Positions 30,349-39,323 of a stretch of DNA of 64,000 nt are shown here, in pieces. Each line of letters opens with the position of its first letter. Position 1 is the first letter of the stretch. The position numbers and the translations under genes are program-made. Source of the DNA: DSOI01 sp041394885 (GTDB taxonomy: Bacteria; Acidobacteriota; Terriglobia; Bryobacterales; Bryobacteraceae); assembly GCA_041394885.1 (NCBI GenBank), contig JAWKHI010000020.1, positions 58,769 to 122,768 of the forward strand, written 5' to 3'. The notes beneath the pieces were generated by a model that saw only the letters and a program-made list of their open reading frames with translations, was not told the DNA's origin and ran no database searches.

Positions 30349-33300
30349 ATGAAACGGATTTGCCTTATCGGGATCGTTGTTGTGTTTGCCTTGGCGCAGG
30401 CTCCCCGGGAGGCGCGCCTGGCCTCGCACCGGAATCTGGGTAAGGCGTTTTTCGAAAATCCGACGACGCATCCGCAGGCAGTGGAGCAATTCAAGCAGGC
30501 GCTGGCGATCGAGCCGGAATCGGCGCGGGAGCGTTTGAACTACGGAATTGCGCTGCTTGCCAACGGGCAGACCAAGGAAGGCATCGCGGAAATCGAGCGG
30601 GTGCAGAGGGCGAGTCCGGCGATCGCGCACACCTGGTTCAACCTGGGGGTTCAGTACAAGAAGGCGGGGGATTACGACCGGGCGTTTGCGCAGTTTGAGA
30701 AGTTCGCGGAGCTGGTTCCGGGCGAACCGGCCGGACACTACAACCTGGGGACGCTGCACAAGCTGGCTGGGAGAATGCCGGCGGCGATCCAGGCATTCGA
30801 ACGGGCATCGCGGCTGAACCCGTCGCTAGCCGCGCCGCACTTCCAGCTCTACAATGCTTATCGGCAGGCCGGTCGCCGCGAGGATGCGGCACGCGAGTTG
30901 AAGGCGTTTCAGCAGGCGAAGACCGAGCAAGCGAATGCGGCGATACCCGAGGATCTGGAGTGGAGTTTCTACTCCGAGATCCTGGACGAGGTGGACACGC
31001 GCGCGACCGTGGACGATGCGCCGGCGCCAGTTCGATTCGTGGCGCGGCGGGTGGCGGCGGGCGCCGAGGGCGAATCCGGACTGGTGATTCTGGATGCCAA
31101 CGGCGACAAGCGGCCCGATATTGCGGCGTGGATCGGCGGGCGGCTGCGGCTGTTCGTGTCGGGGATGGGGACGGGTGTGACGCTGGCGCGAGGGGTCCAC
31201 TTTGCGGCGGCGGGCGATTTCAACAACGATGGCTTCGCGGATGTGTGCGCGTTGACGGGGGATGGTCCGGTGCTGCTCGAGCGCGTTGGAGTCCGGTATG
31301 TCCGGAAGGCGCTGCCGGCGAAGGGCCGTTTCGATATCGCGCTGTGGCTCGATTACGATCACGACTACGATCTGGATCTGCTGCTGTTTGGCGAGACGAA
31401 CGTACTGCTGCGCAATGAGGGCAAGACTGGGTTTAGCGACCGCAGCGGGGACTTTCCATTTGCGAAAGGGCGGGCGAACGGGGCGGTGGTGTTTCGGCTA
31501 GTGGCCGATACCAAGGGCACCGACGTCGCGGTGAGTTATGGCGACCAAGCGGGCGTGCTGTATCAGGACAAGCTGGCGGGCCGGTTCGAGCGGCGGCCAT
31601 TTCCGGCGTTACAAGCCGGTGCGCACGTGGTTGGGGCGATCGACGCCGATCACTCGGGCTCGATGGACCTGGTGTTCGAGCACGGGACGTCGGCGGGTGT
31701 GGTGTTCAACGTGGGTGCGTTCAACGACGCGCAAAACCTGCGATTCCGGCGGGCGAACGTAACGGGGTGGAAGGCGCCGGCGGTCCTAGCGGACTTCGGC
31801 AATCGCGGCGTGTTCGATCTGCTGGCCGGGGGTGAACTGCTGCGCCAGATCGGTCCTGGGAACTTCGGAAAACCGGAAGCGGTGGGCGGGGCTTTGTTCG
31901 GGACCGCGTACGCGGCGGCGGATTTTAATCTGGATGGCAAGATCGACGTTGCGGTATTGGACGAGCATCACGCGCTGCACGTGTTGACGAACCGGACGGT
32001 GTCGCGGAACGGATTTCTGCGCGTGGCGCTGCAAGGGGTGAAGAATCCGAAGATGGGCGCGGGGGCCGAGGTGGAGGTGAAGTACGGGGTGCGGTATGAG
32101 AAACAGGTGTACCAGGGATACCCGCTGCTTTTCGGGATGCGGGATGCCAAGCGGGCCGATGCGGTGCGGATCACGTGGCAGAACGGCTTGATCCAGAGCG
32201 AGGCGAACCAGCCGGTGGGACGAACCGTTTCGTACCAGGAAGCGCAGCGGCTGACGGGATCGTGCCCGCAGGTATTCACGTGGAACGGGCGGGAGTTTCA
32301 GTACATCACAGACGTGCTGGGCGTGGCTCCGCTGGGGGCCTCGTCGGGGGACGGCGAATATTTCCCGGTGGACCATCTGGAGCACATACTGATTCCGGGC
32401 GACGCGCTGGAAGCGAAAGACGGCTTCTTCGAGATACGGATTACGGAAGAGTTGGCGGAGGTGGCGTATCTGGATCAAGTGAAGCTGATCGCCGTGGATC
32501 ATCCGGACGAGTACAGGATCGTGCTGAACGAGAAGTTCCAAGCGCCGCCGTTTCCGGACCTGCAGATCTACGCGGTTCGCGATGCCATTGCTCCGGTGGC
32601 GAGGTGGAACGTGGGCCGGACGGTGCAATTGCGATTCGGGCCGGAGGCGATGGGACTGCGGCGTCCGCTGCTGGTGATGGGCGGATGGGTGGATTGGGCC
32701 GACGGGAGCCAGTTCCGGCAACGGTCCCAGGAGAAGGGAAACGAACTGGCGATGCCGCGATTGGAAGCGCGGGAAGGCGGGCGGTGGCGGACGCTGGTGG
32801 AGGATCCGGGGATGCCGGCCGGCAAGCCGAAGACGATCGGCGTGGAATTGCCGCGGGCGGCGCGCGAGATGCGAATTCCCACGAACCTGGCTCTGCATTG
32901 GGACAAGATTGCGCTGGCGGAGCGAGCGGAGGTGGAGATGCGCCGGACGGAGATGACGGCGTCGGGAGCCGAGCTACGGTTTCGCGGATTCTCTCGGGTG
33001 ACGCTCGATCCGGCGCGGGAAAAGCCGGAGTATTTTCACTATGCCGATCCGCAGCCCGCGACGATGTGGAATCCGACCCCGGGGAATTACACGCGCTACG
33101 GCGATGCGGGTCCGTTGATGAACGATGTGGATGACCGGATGGTGATCATGGGGTCCGGCGATGAGTTGGCGCTGCGGTTCGATGGGCGCCGATTGGGCGC
33201 GGTGCGTCCGGGCTGGCGGCGTAGCTTCGTGCTGGCGGTGGATGGCTGGGCGAAGGACAGCGACCCGAACACGGCGCATTCACAGACGGTGGAGCCGCTG

Positions 33301-33450
33301 CCGTTTCATGGAATGTCGCGATACCCCTACGGCGCGGGGGAGAGCTTTCCCGGCGACGATGCGCACCGGGTGTGGCGGGAGGAGTTCAACACGCGTCCCG
33401 CGCTGCGGCTGACGCGGCCGCTTCGTCCGAGTGGAACAGTGAGTGAGTAA
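30349..33450 (+). CDS. Exported TPR / FG-GAP / ASPIC-UnbV protein
   Basis: A 1033-aa protein beginning with a signal peptide (MKRICLIGIVVVFALAQA), then about four TPRs (30-190; e.g. AHTWFNLGVQYKKAGDYDRAFAQF), a beta-propeller region with FG-GAP/VCBS Asp-rich repeats (DANGDKRPDIAAW, DFNNDGFADV, DYDHDYDLDL, DADHSGSMDLV, DFNLDGKIDV; about 235-540), an ASPIC/UnbV-like domain (about 555-640), and a C-terminal region of 390 residues (CPQVFTWNGREFQYITDV onward) shared with CRTAC1-type proteins. Likely periplasmic or surface. It heads the operon; the next gene starts inside its last codons. Confidence 0.82.
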   Translation: MKRICLIGIVVVFALAQAPREARLASHRNLGKAFFENPTTHPQAVEQFKQALAIEPESARERLNYGIALLANGQTKEGIAEIERVQRASPAIAHTWFNLGVQYKKAGDYDRAFAQFEKFAELVPGEPAGHYNLGTLHKLAGRMPAAIQAFERASRLNPSLAAPHFQLYNAYRQAGRREDAARELKAFQQAKTEQANAAIPEDLEWSFYSEILDEVDTRATVDDAPAPVRFVARRVAAGAEGESGLVILDANGDKRPDIAAWIGGRLRLFVSGMGTGVTLARGVHFAAAGDFNNDGFADVCALTGDGPVLLERVGVRYVRKALPAKGRFDIALWLDYDHDYDLDLLLFGETNVLLRNEGKTGFSDRSGDFPFAKGRANGAVVFRLVADTKGTDVAVSYGDQAGVLYQDKLAGRFERRPFPALQAGAHVVGAIDADHSGSMDLVFEHGTSAGVVFNVGAFNDAQNLRFRRANVTGWKAPAVLADFGNRGVFDLLAGGELLRQIGPGNFGKPEAVGGALFGTAYAAADFNLDGKIDVAVLDEHHALHVLTNRTVSRNGFLRVALQGVKNPKMGAGAEVEVKYGVRYEKQVYQGYPLLFGMRDAKRADAVRITWQNGLIQSEANQPVGRTVSYQEAQRLTGSCPQVFTWNGREFQYITDVLGVAPLGASSGDGEYFPVDHLEHILIPGDALEAKDGFFEIRITEELAEVAYLDQVKLIAVDHPDEYRIVLNEKFQAPPFPDLQIYAVRDAIAPVARWNVGRTVQLRFGPEAMGLRRPLLVMGGWVDWADGSQFRQRSQEKGNELAMPRLEAREGGRWRTLVEDPGMPAGKPKTIGVELPRAAREMRIPTNLALHWDKIALAERAEVEMRRTEMTASGAELRFRGFSRVTLDPAREKPEYFHYADPQPATMWNPTPGNYTRYGDAGPLMNDVDDRMVIMGSGDELALRFDGRRLGAVRPGWRRSFVLAVDGWAKDSDPNTAHSQTVEPLPFHGMSRYPYGAGESFPGDDAHRVWREEFNTRPALRLTRPLRPSGTVSE

Positions 33451-36193
33451 ACTTCCGATGTTGACACGTTGGACCGCCATTTTCTTCCTGGTGCTGCTGA
33501 TCAACACCGCGTATATCGCGGCGAATGCGTCGGCGACGATCTTCTACATGGCCAACGTGCTGCTGCACGTGTTGCTGGGCCTGGTGCTGGCGGGGGCTTT
33601 TTTGGTGCTGGTCGGGCGGCGTCCGGAGTTACGGCGGACGGCGTTCGCGGTGCTGCCGGCCGCGGCGTTGGGCTTGTACCTGACGGTCCGCGGGACGACG
33701 TACGACAATCGGGGAATCCTGCTGATTCATATCGTGCTAGGACTGATCGGGGTGGCGCTGGTGGGGATCGCGGCGCGGGGGGAGTGGCGAAAATGGCTAG
33801 TGACGGTGACCGTGTGCGGCCTGGTGTACGTGGGTGCGTCCGCGCTGTGGCATCGGATTGCGCCCAACCCCGATGACCGGATCCGGAATCCGGAGGTAGT
33901 TCCAGTCTCGATGGAAGGGGAGGGCGCGGGTCCGCAGTCCCCGTTTTGGCCGTCGTCGGCGAACACGAACGTGAACGGCGTTATCCCGTCGGACTTCTTC
34001 ATGGACTCGAAGCTGTGCGCGGAGTGCCATAAGGACATCTACGATCAGTGGAATTCGTCGGCGCATCATTTCGCGTCGTTCAACAACCAGTTCTACCGGA
34101 AGTCGATCGAGCAGATGCAGGAGCTAGGCGGGCTGAAGGGGAGCAAGTGGTGCGCGGGCTGTCACGACCATGCGGTTTTCTTCAATGGGCGTTTCGACAA
34201 GCCGATCTCGGAGCAGATCGACACGCCGGAGGCGCGGAACGGGTTGGGGTGCGTATCCTGCCATTCGATTTCGAAGGTAGCGGGCACGATGGGCAACGGC
34301 GGATTCACGATCGAGTATCCGCCGCTGCACGAGCTGGCGTCGAGCCGGAACCCATGGATCCGGAAGCTGGACCGGTTCCTGACGTACCTGGATCCTGAGC
34401 CGCACCGGCGGACGTTCCTGAAGCCGTTCATGCGCGAGGATCAGGCGGAGTTTTGCTCCAACTGCCACAAGGTGCATTTGGACGTGCCGGTGAACAATTA
34501 CCGCTGGCTGCGCGGATTCAACGACTACGACAACTGGCAGGCTAGCGGGGTGTCGGGCCAAGGTGCGCGATCGTTCTACTACCCGGCTGAGCCGGCTACA
34601 TGCGGGGATTGCCACATGCAGAAGGTGGCGTCGCGCGACGCGGGCAATCGCGACGGGCAAGTGCATTCGCATCGTTTTGCGGCGGCGAACACGGCGCTCG
34701 CATACGTGAACAAGGATGCGGAGCAACTGGACGAAGTGAAGAAGTTTCTGCAGTCGGGATTCATCACGGTGGATATTTTCGCGGCGTCGCCGGTGGACGA
34801 AAGCAGGCGGGAGGCACAGATGGTGCGGCGGGCTGGCGAGGGTCCGCAGTTGATGTCGACGTTCGCGGTGGGGGAGGAGGCCGAGCAGGGCGGTCCGGTT
34901 TTTCTGCGGGAAGTGGGCAACGTGGCGGCTCCGCTCGATCGAGTGGGGACGAAGTTCGCACCGGGTTCGACGGTGCGTGTGGACGTGGCGGTGCGGACGC
35001 GGAAAGTGGGGCATTTTTTTCCTGGCGGAACGGTGGATGCGTTCGACATCTGGCTGGAAGTGGAGGCACGCGACAGCAAGGGCCGTACGATTTTTCATTC
35101 GGGTGCGGTGGACGAGGACGGGCGAGGCGCGGTGGACAAGGGGGCGCATTTCTACCGGTCTTATATGTTGGATGGGGCAGGGAACCCGGTGGACAAGCGC
35201 AATGCCTGGCAGGCGAGGAGCGTACTGTATGTGCGGCTGATTCCGCCGGGAGCGGCCGATGTGGCGCATTACCGGCTGGCGATTCCGAAGGATGCCGAGG
35301 GCGCGGTGACCGTGGAGGCGAAGCTGCATTACCGGAAGTTCTCGCACTACTACACGAAGTATTCGTACGCGGGCAAAGCGGTGAGCGGCGAAGCGACGAA
35401 AGAACACGATTCGCGCGAGTACAACTTCGACGCAGCCAACATACCGGCGAACGTCTCGGGTGAGATCAAGGGGGAGATTCCAGAGATTCCGATCGTGACG
35501 CTAGCCTCGGCGAAGGCGTCTCTCGCGATCGGAAGCGGCGCGGCGGACTGGAAGCCGGTGGTGGAGAAGCGAGACAGGGAACGCTGGAACGATTGGGGCA
35601 TCGGGATGCTGCTGCAAGGCGATTTGAAGGGCGCGCAGTATGCCTTCGAGCGCGTGATGGAGGCCGAGCCTGAGTACGCCGATGGGTGGATCAACATGGC
35701 GCGGGCGCTGATCCAGGAGGGGCAGACCGAGGCGGCGAAGCCGTATTTGGCGCGCGCCCTCGAGATTGGACCGAACCTGGGGCGGGCGCATTTCTTTCAG
35801 GCGATGGCGCACAAAGCCGATGGGGATTACGACGCGGCGCTGGCGTCGCTCGCGCGAGTGACGGCGCTGTATCCGCGGGACCGGGTGGTGTTGAACCAGG
35901 TGGGCCGGCTGGAGTTTTTGAAGCGGAACTATGCGGCGTCGGTGGAGGCTCTGCGGGCGGTGCTTGCGATCGATCCCGAGGACGTGCAGGCGCACTACAA
36001 CCTGATGCTGGCGTATCGGGGGCTGGGTGAGATCGAGAAGGCGCAGCAGGAGGAGCAACTGTTCCGGAGATTCAAGGCGGACGAGGCGTCGCAGACGCTG
36101 ACGGCGAAGGCGCGGATGTTGAGTCCGGAAGACAACAATGAGCGGCAGGCGATTCACGAGCATGATTCACTGCCGACGCGAGCGCCGCAATGA
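33443..36193 (+). CDS. Membrane-anchored five-haem cytochrome c with C-terminal TPRs
   Basis: A 916-aa protein with about four N-terminal TM helices (residues 10-125), five CxxCH haem-c motifs (C192 CAECH, C237 CAGCH, C270 CVSCH, C338 CSNCH, C387 CGDCH), a beta-rich middle domain (about 480-670), and several TPRs (710-900; WINMARALIQEGQTEAAKPYLARAL). Haem part and TPRs are probably periplasmic. It resembles uncharacterised multihaem cytochromes of Acidobacteriota. The GTG at 33443 overlaps the previous stop; an ATG at 33458 (MLTRWTAIFF) may be the real start. It ends in an ATGA overlap with the next gene. Confidence 0.85.
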   Translation: MSKLPMLTRWTAIFFLVLLINTAYIAANASATIFYMANVLLHVLLGLVLAGAFLVLVGRRPELRRTAFAVLPAAALGLYLTVRGTTYDNRGILLIHIVLGLIGVALVGIAARGEWRKWLVTVTVCGLVYVGASALWHRIAPNPDDRIRNPEVVPVSMEGEGAGPQSPFWPSSANTNVNGVIPSDFFMDSKLCAECHKDIYDQWNSSAHHFASFNNQFYRKSIEQMQELGGLKGSKWCAGCHDHAVFFNGRFDKPISEQIDTPEARNGLGCVSCHSISKVAGTMGNGGFTIEYPPLHELASSRNPWIRKLDRFLTYLDPEPHRRTFLKPFMREDQAEFCSNCHKVHLDVPVNNYRWLRGFNDYDNWQASGVSGQGARSFYYPAEPATCGDCHMQKVASRDAGNRDGQVHSHRFAAANTALAYVNKDAEQLDEVKKFLQSGFITVDIFAASPVDESRREAQMVRRAGEGPQLMSTFAVGEEAEQGGPVFLREVGNVAAPLDRVGTKFAPGSTVRVDVAVRTRKVGHFFPGGTVDAFDIWLEVEARDSKGRTIFHSGAVDEDGRGAVDKGAHFYRSYMLDGAGNPVDKRNAWQARSVLYVRLIPPGAADVAHYRLAIPKDAEGAVTVEAKLHYRKFSHYYTKYSYAGKAVSGEATKEHDSREYNFDAANIPANVSGEIKGEIPEIPIVTLASAKASLAIGSGAADWKPVVEKRDRERWNDWGIGMLLQGDLKGAQYAFERVMEAEPEYADGWINMARALIQEGQTEAAKPYLARALEIGPNLGRAHFFQAMAHKADGDYDAALASLARVTALYPRDRVVLNQVGRLEFLKRNYAASVEALRAVLAIDPEDVQAHYNLMLAYRGLGEIEKAQQEEQLFRRFKADEASQTLTAKARMLSPEDNNERQAIHEHDSLPTRAPQ

Positions 36194-37803
36194 AGATCAT
36201 GTTGTTGGCGGCGCTGGCCGCGGGATTGCTGCCGGGGCAAGTCACTTTCACCGACGTGACGAAGGCGGCGGGAATCGGGTTCACGCACAACGCGGGGAAG
36301 ACCGGGAAGAAGTATCTGCCGGAGACGATGGGGTCCGGCGTGGCGTGGATCGACGCCGACGGAGACGGGAATCTCGATTTGTTTTTCGTGAATTCGAAAG
36401 ACTGGACGCCGCGAGGGAGAAAGTCACTGCCGGCGCTGTACCGCAACAAGGGCGACGGAACGTTCGCGGACGTGACGGCAGCGTCGGGGTTGGGCGTGGA
36501 GAGCTATGGGATGGGCGCGGCGGTGGGCGACTACGACAACGACGGGCGCGACGATCTCTATGTGACGGCGCTCGAGGGCGACCGGCTGTATCACAACGAA
36601 GGCGGGATGAAGTTTCGCGATGCGACCGCAGCGTCGGGGATCCAGAACGCGCAGTTTGCGACTTCGGCGGCGTGGCTCGACTATGACAAGGACGGGAAGC
36701 TGGATCTGTTCGTCGCCAACTATGTGCAGTACTCGATCAAGAATGATTTGTGGTGTTCGCTCGACGGGGCGGCAAAGTCCTACTGCACGCCGGAGTCGTA
36801 CAAGGGCGTCGCGAGCCGGTTGTTCCGGAACCTGGGCGGCGGGAAGTTCGCGGACGTGGGTGTGAAGGCGGGGATCGGGGATGCGACGTCGAAGTCCTTG
36901 GGTGTGGTGGTGTTCGATTACAACGGCGATTCGTGGCCGGATTTGTTCGTGGCCAACGATACGCAGCCGAACAAGCTGTACCGGAACATGACGAACGGGA
37001 CATTCAAGGAGGAAGGGCTGCCGGCGGGCGTGGCGTTCGGGGAAGACGGTGTGGCGCGCGGGGCGATGGGCGTGGATGCGGGCGACTATGACGGGTCCGG
37101 CCGGCCGCATTTGGCGGTTGGGAATTTCTCGAACCAAATGCTCGGTTTGTATCACAACGAGGGCAAGGGCCTGTTCGTGGATGAAGCGCCGCGATCGGCG
37201 GTGGGGCGGGCGTCGTTGCTGAGCCTGGCGTTCGGGGTGTTCTTCGTCGACTACGACCTGGACGGGCTGTTGGATCTGTTCGCGGCCAACGGACATATCG
37301 AAGAAGAGATCAACCGGGTGCAGCCGCGGGTGACGTTCGGGCAGGCGCCGCACCTGTTCCGCAATCTGGGGAAGGGACGATTCGAGGAAGTGACCGCGAA
37401 GGTGGGTAAGCAACTGCAGCGGCCGTTGGTGGCGCGGGGGGCGGCGTATGGGGACTTCGATAACGACGGGGATCCGGACATCGCGATTTCGACCAACAAT
37501 GGTCCAGCCTACCTGTACCGCAACGACGGGGGCAACAAGAACAATTGGCTGCGGGTGACGCTGCAGGGGACGCGGTCGACGCGGAACGGCATCGGGGCGG
37601 TGGTGCGGGTGCAATCGGCGAGCGGGGCGCAGTGGCGGATGGTACGGTCCGGATCGAGCTATTGCTCGGCGAATCAGATTGCGCCGTTGTTCGGATTGGG
37701 CAAGGACGCGACCGTGACGGTGGAGGTGGACTGGCCGAGCGGGATGAAGACGAAGATGACGGGCGTAAAGGCGAACCGGTCACTTACAATTGAGGAGAAA
37801 TGA
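36190..37803 (+). CDS. CRTAC1-family exported protein (FG-GAP repeats, ASPIC/UnbV)
   Basis: A 537-aa protein with a short signal peptide (MKIMLLAALAAGLLPGQ), multiple Asp-rich FG-GAP repeats forming a predicted beta-propeller (DADGDGNLDLFFVN, DYDNDGRDDLYV, DYDKDGKLDLFVAN, DYDLDGLLDLFAAN, DFDNDGDPDIAIS) and a C-terminal ASPIC/UnbV domain (about 450-537; NWLRVTLQGTRSTRNGIGA). The Asp loops should bind calcium. Its ATG overlaps the upstream stop, and its stop overlaps the next ATG (both ATGA). Confidence 0.88.
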   Translation: MKIMLLAALAAGLLPGQVTFTDVTKAAGIGFTHNAGKTGKKYLPETMGSGVAWIDADGDGNLDLFFVNSKDWTPRGRKSLPALYRNKGDGTFADVTAASGLGVESYGMGAAVGDYDNDGRDDLYVTALEGDRLYHNEGGMKFRDATAASGIQNAQFATSAAWLDYDKDGKLDLFVANYVQYSIKNDLWCSLDGAAKSYCTPESYKGVASRLFRNLGGGKFADVGVKAGIGDATSKSLGVVVFDYNGDSWPDLFVANDTQPNKLYRNMTNGTFKEEGLPAGVAFGEDGVARGAMGVDAGDYDGSGRPHLAVGNFSNQMLGLYHNEGKGLFVDEAPRSAVGRASLLSLAFGVFFVDYDLDGLLDLFAANGHIEEEINRVQPRVTFGQAPHLFRNLGKGRFEEVTAKVGKQLQRPLVARGAAYGDFDNDGDPDIAISTNNGPAYLYRNDGGNKNNWLRVTLQGTRSTRNGIGAVVRVQSASGAQWRMVRSGSSYCSANQIAPLFGLGKDATVTVEVDWPSGMKTKMTGVKANRSLTIEEK

Positions 37804-38660
37804 ACCCAAAGCTTCGGATCGCATCGATCACAGATGAATTTTCCCCGGACCTTAGCGTCGCCCTGCCCGCGATGGCCGAGATCGGGATGACGGGCGCGGA
37901 ATTGCGCGTATTGTGGGGCAAGAACATCATGGACCTCACGGAAGAGGAGTTGAAGACGGCGAAGCAGATGGTGAGCGACGCGGGCATGGAGGTGATCGGC
38001 GTGGCCTCCCCGGTGCTGAAGTGCGTGTTGCCGTACGCACCGGCGGTGGACGAGCGGTTCCAGCAGGACATGTTCAACGCGAAGTACTCGTTCGAGGATC
38101 AGAAAGGGCTGGCTGACCGCGCGATCGAGATCTGCAAGAAAATGGATTGCAACCTGCTTCGTGTGTTTTCCTACTGGCGGACGGTGGAACCGGAGAAGTG
38201 CTTCGACGCGGTGGTGGAAGCGATGCAGTGGCTGGCGGAGAAGGGCGCGCGCCACGGAGTGACGATCGGAATCGAGAACGAGCATGCGTGTAACATCGCC
38301 ACGGGAGCCGAAGCGGGCAGACTGCTGGCGGCGGTGCAGCATCCGAATCTGAAGCTGGTGTGGGATCCGGCGAATGCGATGTGTTCGGGCGAGGATCCGT
38401 ATCCGGGCGGGTATGACAAGCTGCCGAAGGACCGGATCGCGCATGTGCATGTGAAGGACTGCCATATGGAAGGGCACAAGCCGGTGTGGGGGCCCGTGGG
38501 GACGCGGCACGTGTTCTGGAAGGGGCAGATCGACGCTTTGATGCGGGACGGTTACACGGGCTGGCTGAGTCTGGAAACGCACTGGGCCGGGCCGGGAGGA
38601 AACAAGTTCGAGGCGAGCCGGATCTGCGGCTGGAACCTGCGCGGACTGGCGGCGGCATAG
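37800..38660 (+). CDS. Sugar phosphate isomerase/epimerase family protein
   Basis: A 286-aa TIM-barrel protein of the xylose-isomerase-like/AP-endonuclease-2 superfamily. Metal-binding blocks are visible: GIENEH, KLVWDPAN, HVHVKDCH, and a final SLETHW strand. It has no signal peptide, so unlike its neighbours it is cytoplasmic. ATGA-coupled to the CRTAC1 gene. Role in this operon is unclear; it could act on a sugar handled by the exported proteins. Confidence 0.85.
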   Translation: MNPKLRIASITDEFSPDLSVALPAMAEIGMTGAELRVLWGKNIMDLTEEELKTAKQMVSDAGMEVIGVASPVLKCVLPYAPAVDERFQQDMFNAKYSFEDQKGLADRAIEICKKMDCNLLRVFSYWRTVEPEKCFDAVVEAMQWLAEKGARHGVTIGIENEHACNIATGAEAGRLLAAVQHPNLKLVWDPANAMCSGEDPYPGGYDKLPKDRIAHVHVKDCHMEGHKPVWGPVGTRHVFWKGQIDALMRDGYTGWLSLETHWAGPGGNKFEASRICGWNLRGLAAA

Positions 38661-38674
38661 ACAAGGCAGGACTA

Positions 38675-39268
38675 TTGAAGCGCATCGGGCTCGGGCTCGG
38701 GTTGGCGGTGTTGGCAACCGTGGTGTGGTGGCGGATGCCGCGGACATCGGGTCCGCGTGTGTTCGTGGTGACGCCGGAGCGAAGTGAGGATCTGCGGTTT
38801 CTGGACGCATCGCAGTACGGGATTGCGTATTATGCGGCGACGGTGAAGCTGGGATCTACCGGGGCGGTGGAGGTGGAGCCGCGATGGTCACCGCAGATGC
38901 TGCCTTTCCGGGGGCGGCCGTATTTGATGGCGGTGGTGCAGTTCGCCACGGAAGGGGCGCCGTATGGGGAGCAACAGCGGGCCGGGGCGGTGGCGGCGAT
39001 CAGGAAGCTGATCGAGCCGGAGTACATCCGGGGTGTGCAACTGGTTTTCCCGCCGGGCGGCGATGACGATTTCTTTCGCAGCGTAGCGCAGGGGGTGCGC
39101 GGGGCGGGGAAGCGCGTGTCGGTGATCGTGGATGGTCCGTGTGTATCCGGAGACGGATGGGCCGATGAAGTGGTTCCGCGGGCCGATGGGGACGTGGAGG
39201 CGTGCGGCGGGGGCCGGGTTTATTTGCGGTCCGCGAAGGCCTGGACCGCGGAGCGTCTGCAGCGCTAA
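38675..39268 (+). CDS. Small membrane-anchored uncharacterised protein
   Basis: A 197-aa protein starting with TTG at 38675 (14 nt after the isomerase gene) with one N-terminal TM helix (IGLGLGLAVLATVVWW) and an extracytoplasmic domain (VFVVTPERSEDLRFLD..., LVFPPGGDDDFFRSVAQGVR). No family recognised. The DDDFF and GVR segments are reminiscent of small polysaccharide-modification proteins but this is not supported further. Last gene of the operon before a perfect hairpin. Confidence 0.55.
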   Translation: MKRIGLGLGLAVLATVVWWRMPRTSGPRVFVVTPERSEDLRFLDASQYGIAYYAATVKLGSTGAVEVEPRWSPQMLPFRGRPYLMAVVQFATEGAPYGEQQRAGAVAAIRKLIEPEYIRGVQLVFPPGGDDDFFRSVAQGVRGAGKRVSVIVDGPCVSGDGWADEVVPRADGDVEACGGGRVYLRSAKAWTAERLQR

Positions 39269-39270
39269 CG

Positions 39271-39296
39271 GCGGCGGGGCTGCAATGCCCCGCCGC
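39271..39296. terminator. Perfect hairpin between convergent genes
   Basis: GCGGCGGGGC-tgcaat-GCCCCGCCGC, a 10-bp perfect stem, lies between the stops of the operon and of the TonB receptor. It probably ends transcription in both directions, though no T-run is present. Confidence 0.55.
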
Positions 39297-39323
39297 CGCA
39301 TCGGGCAGTAACAACGCGGCCGA

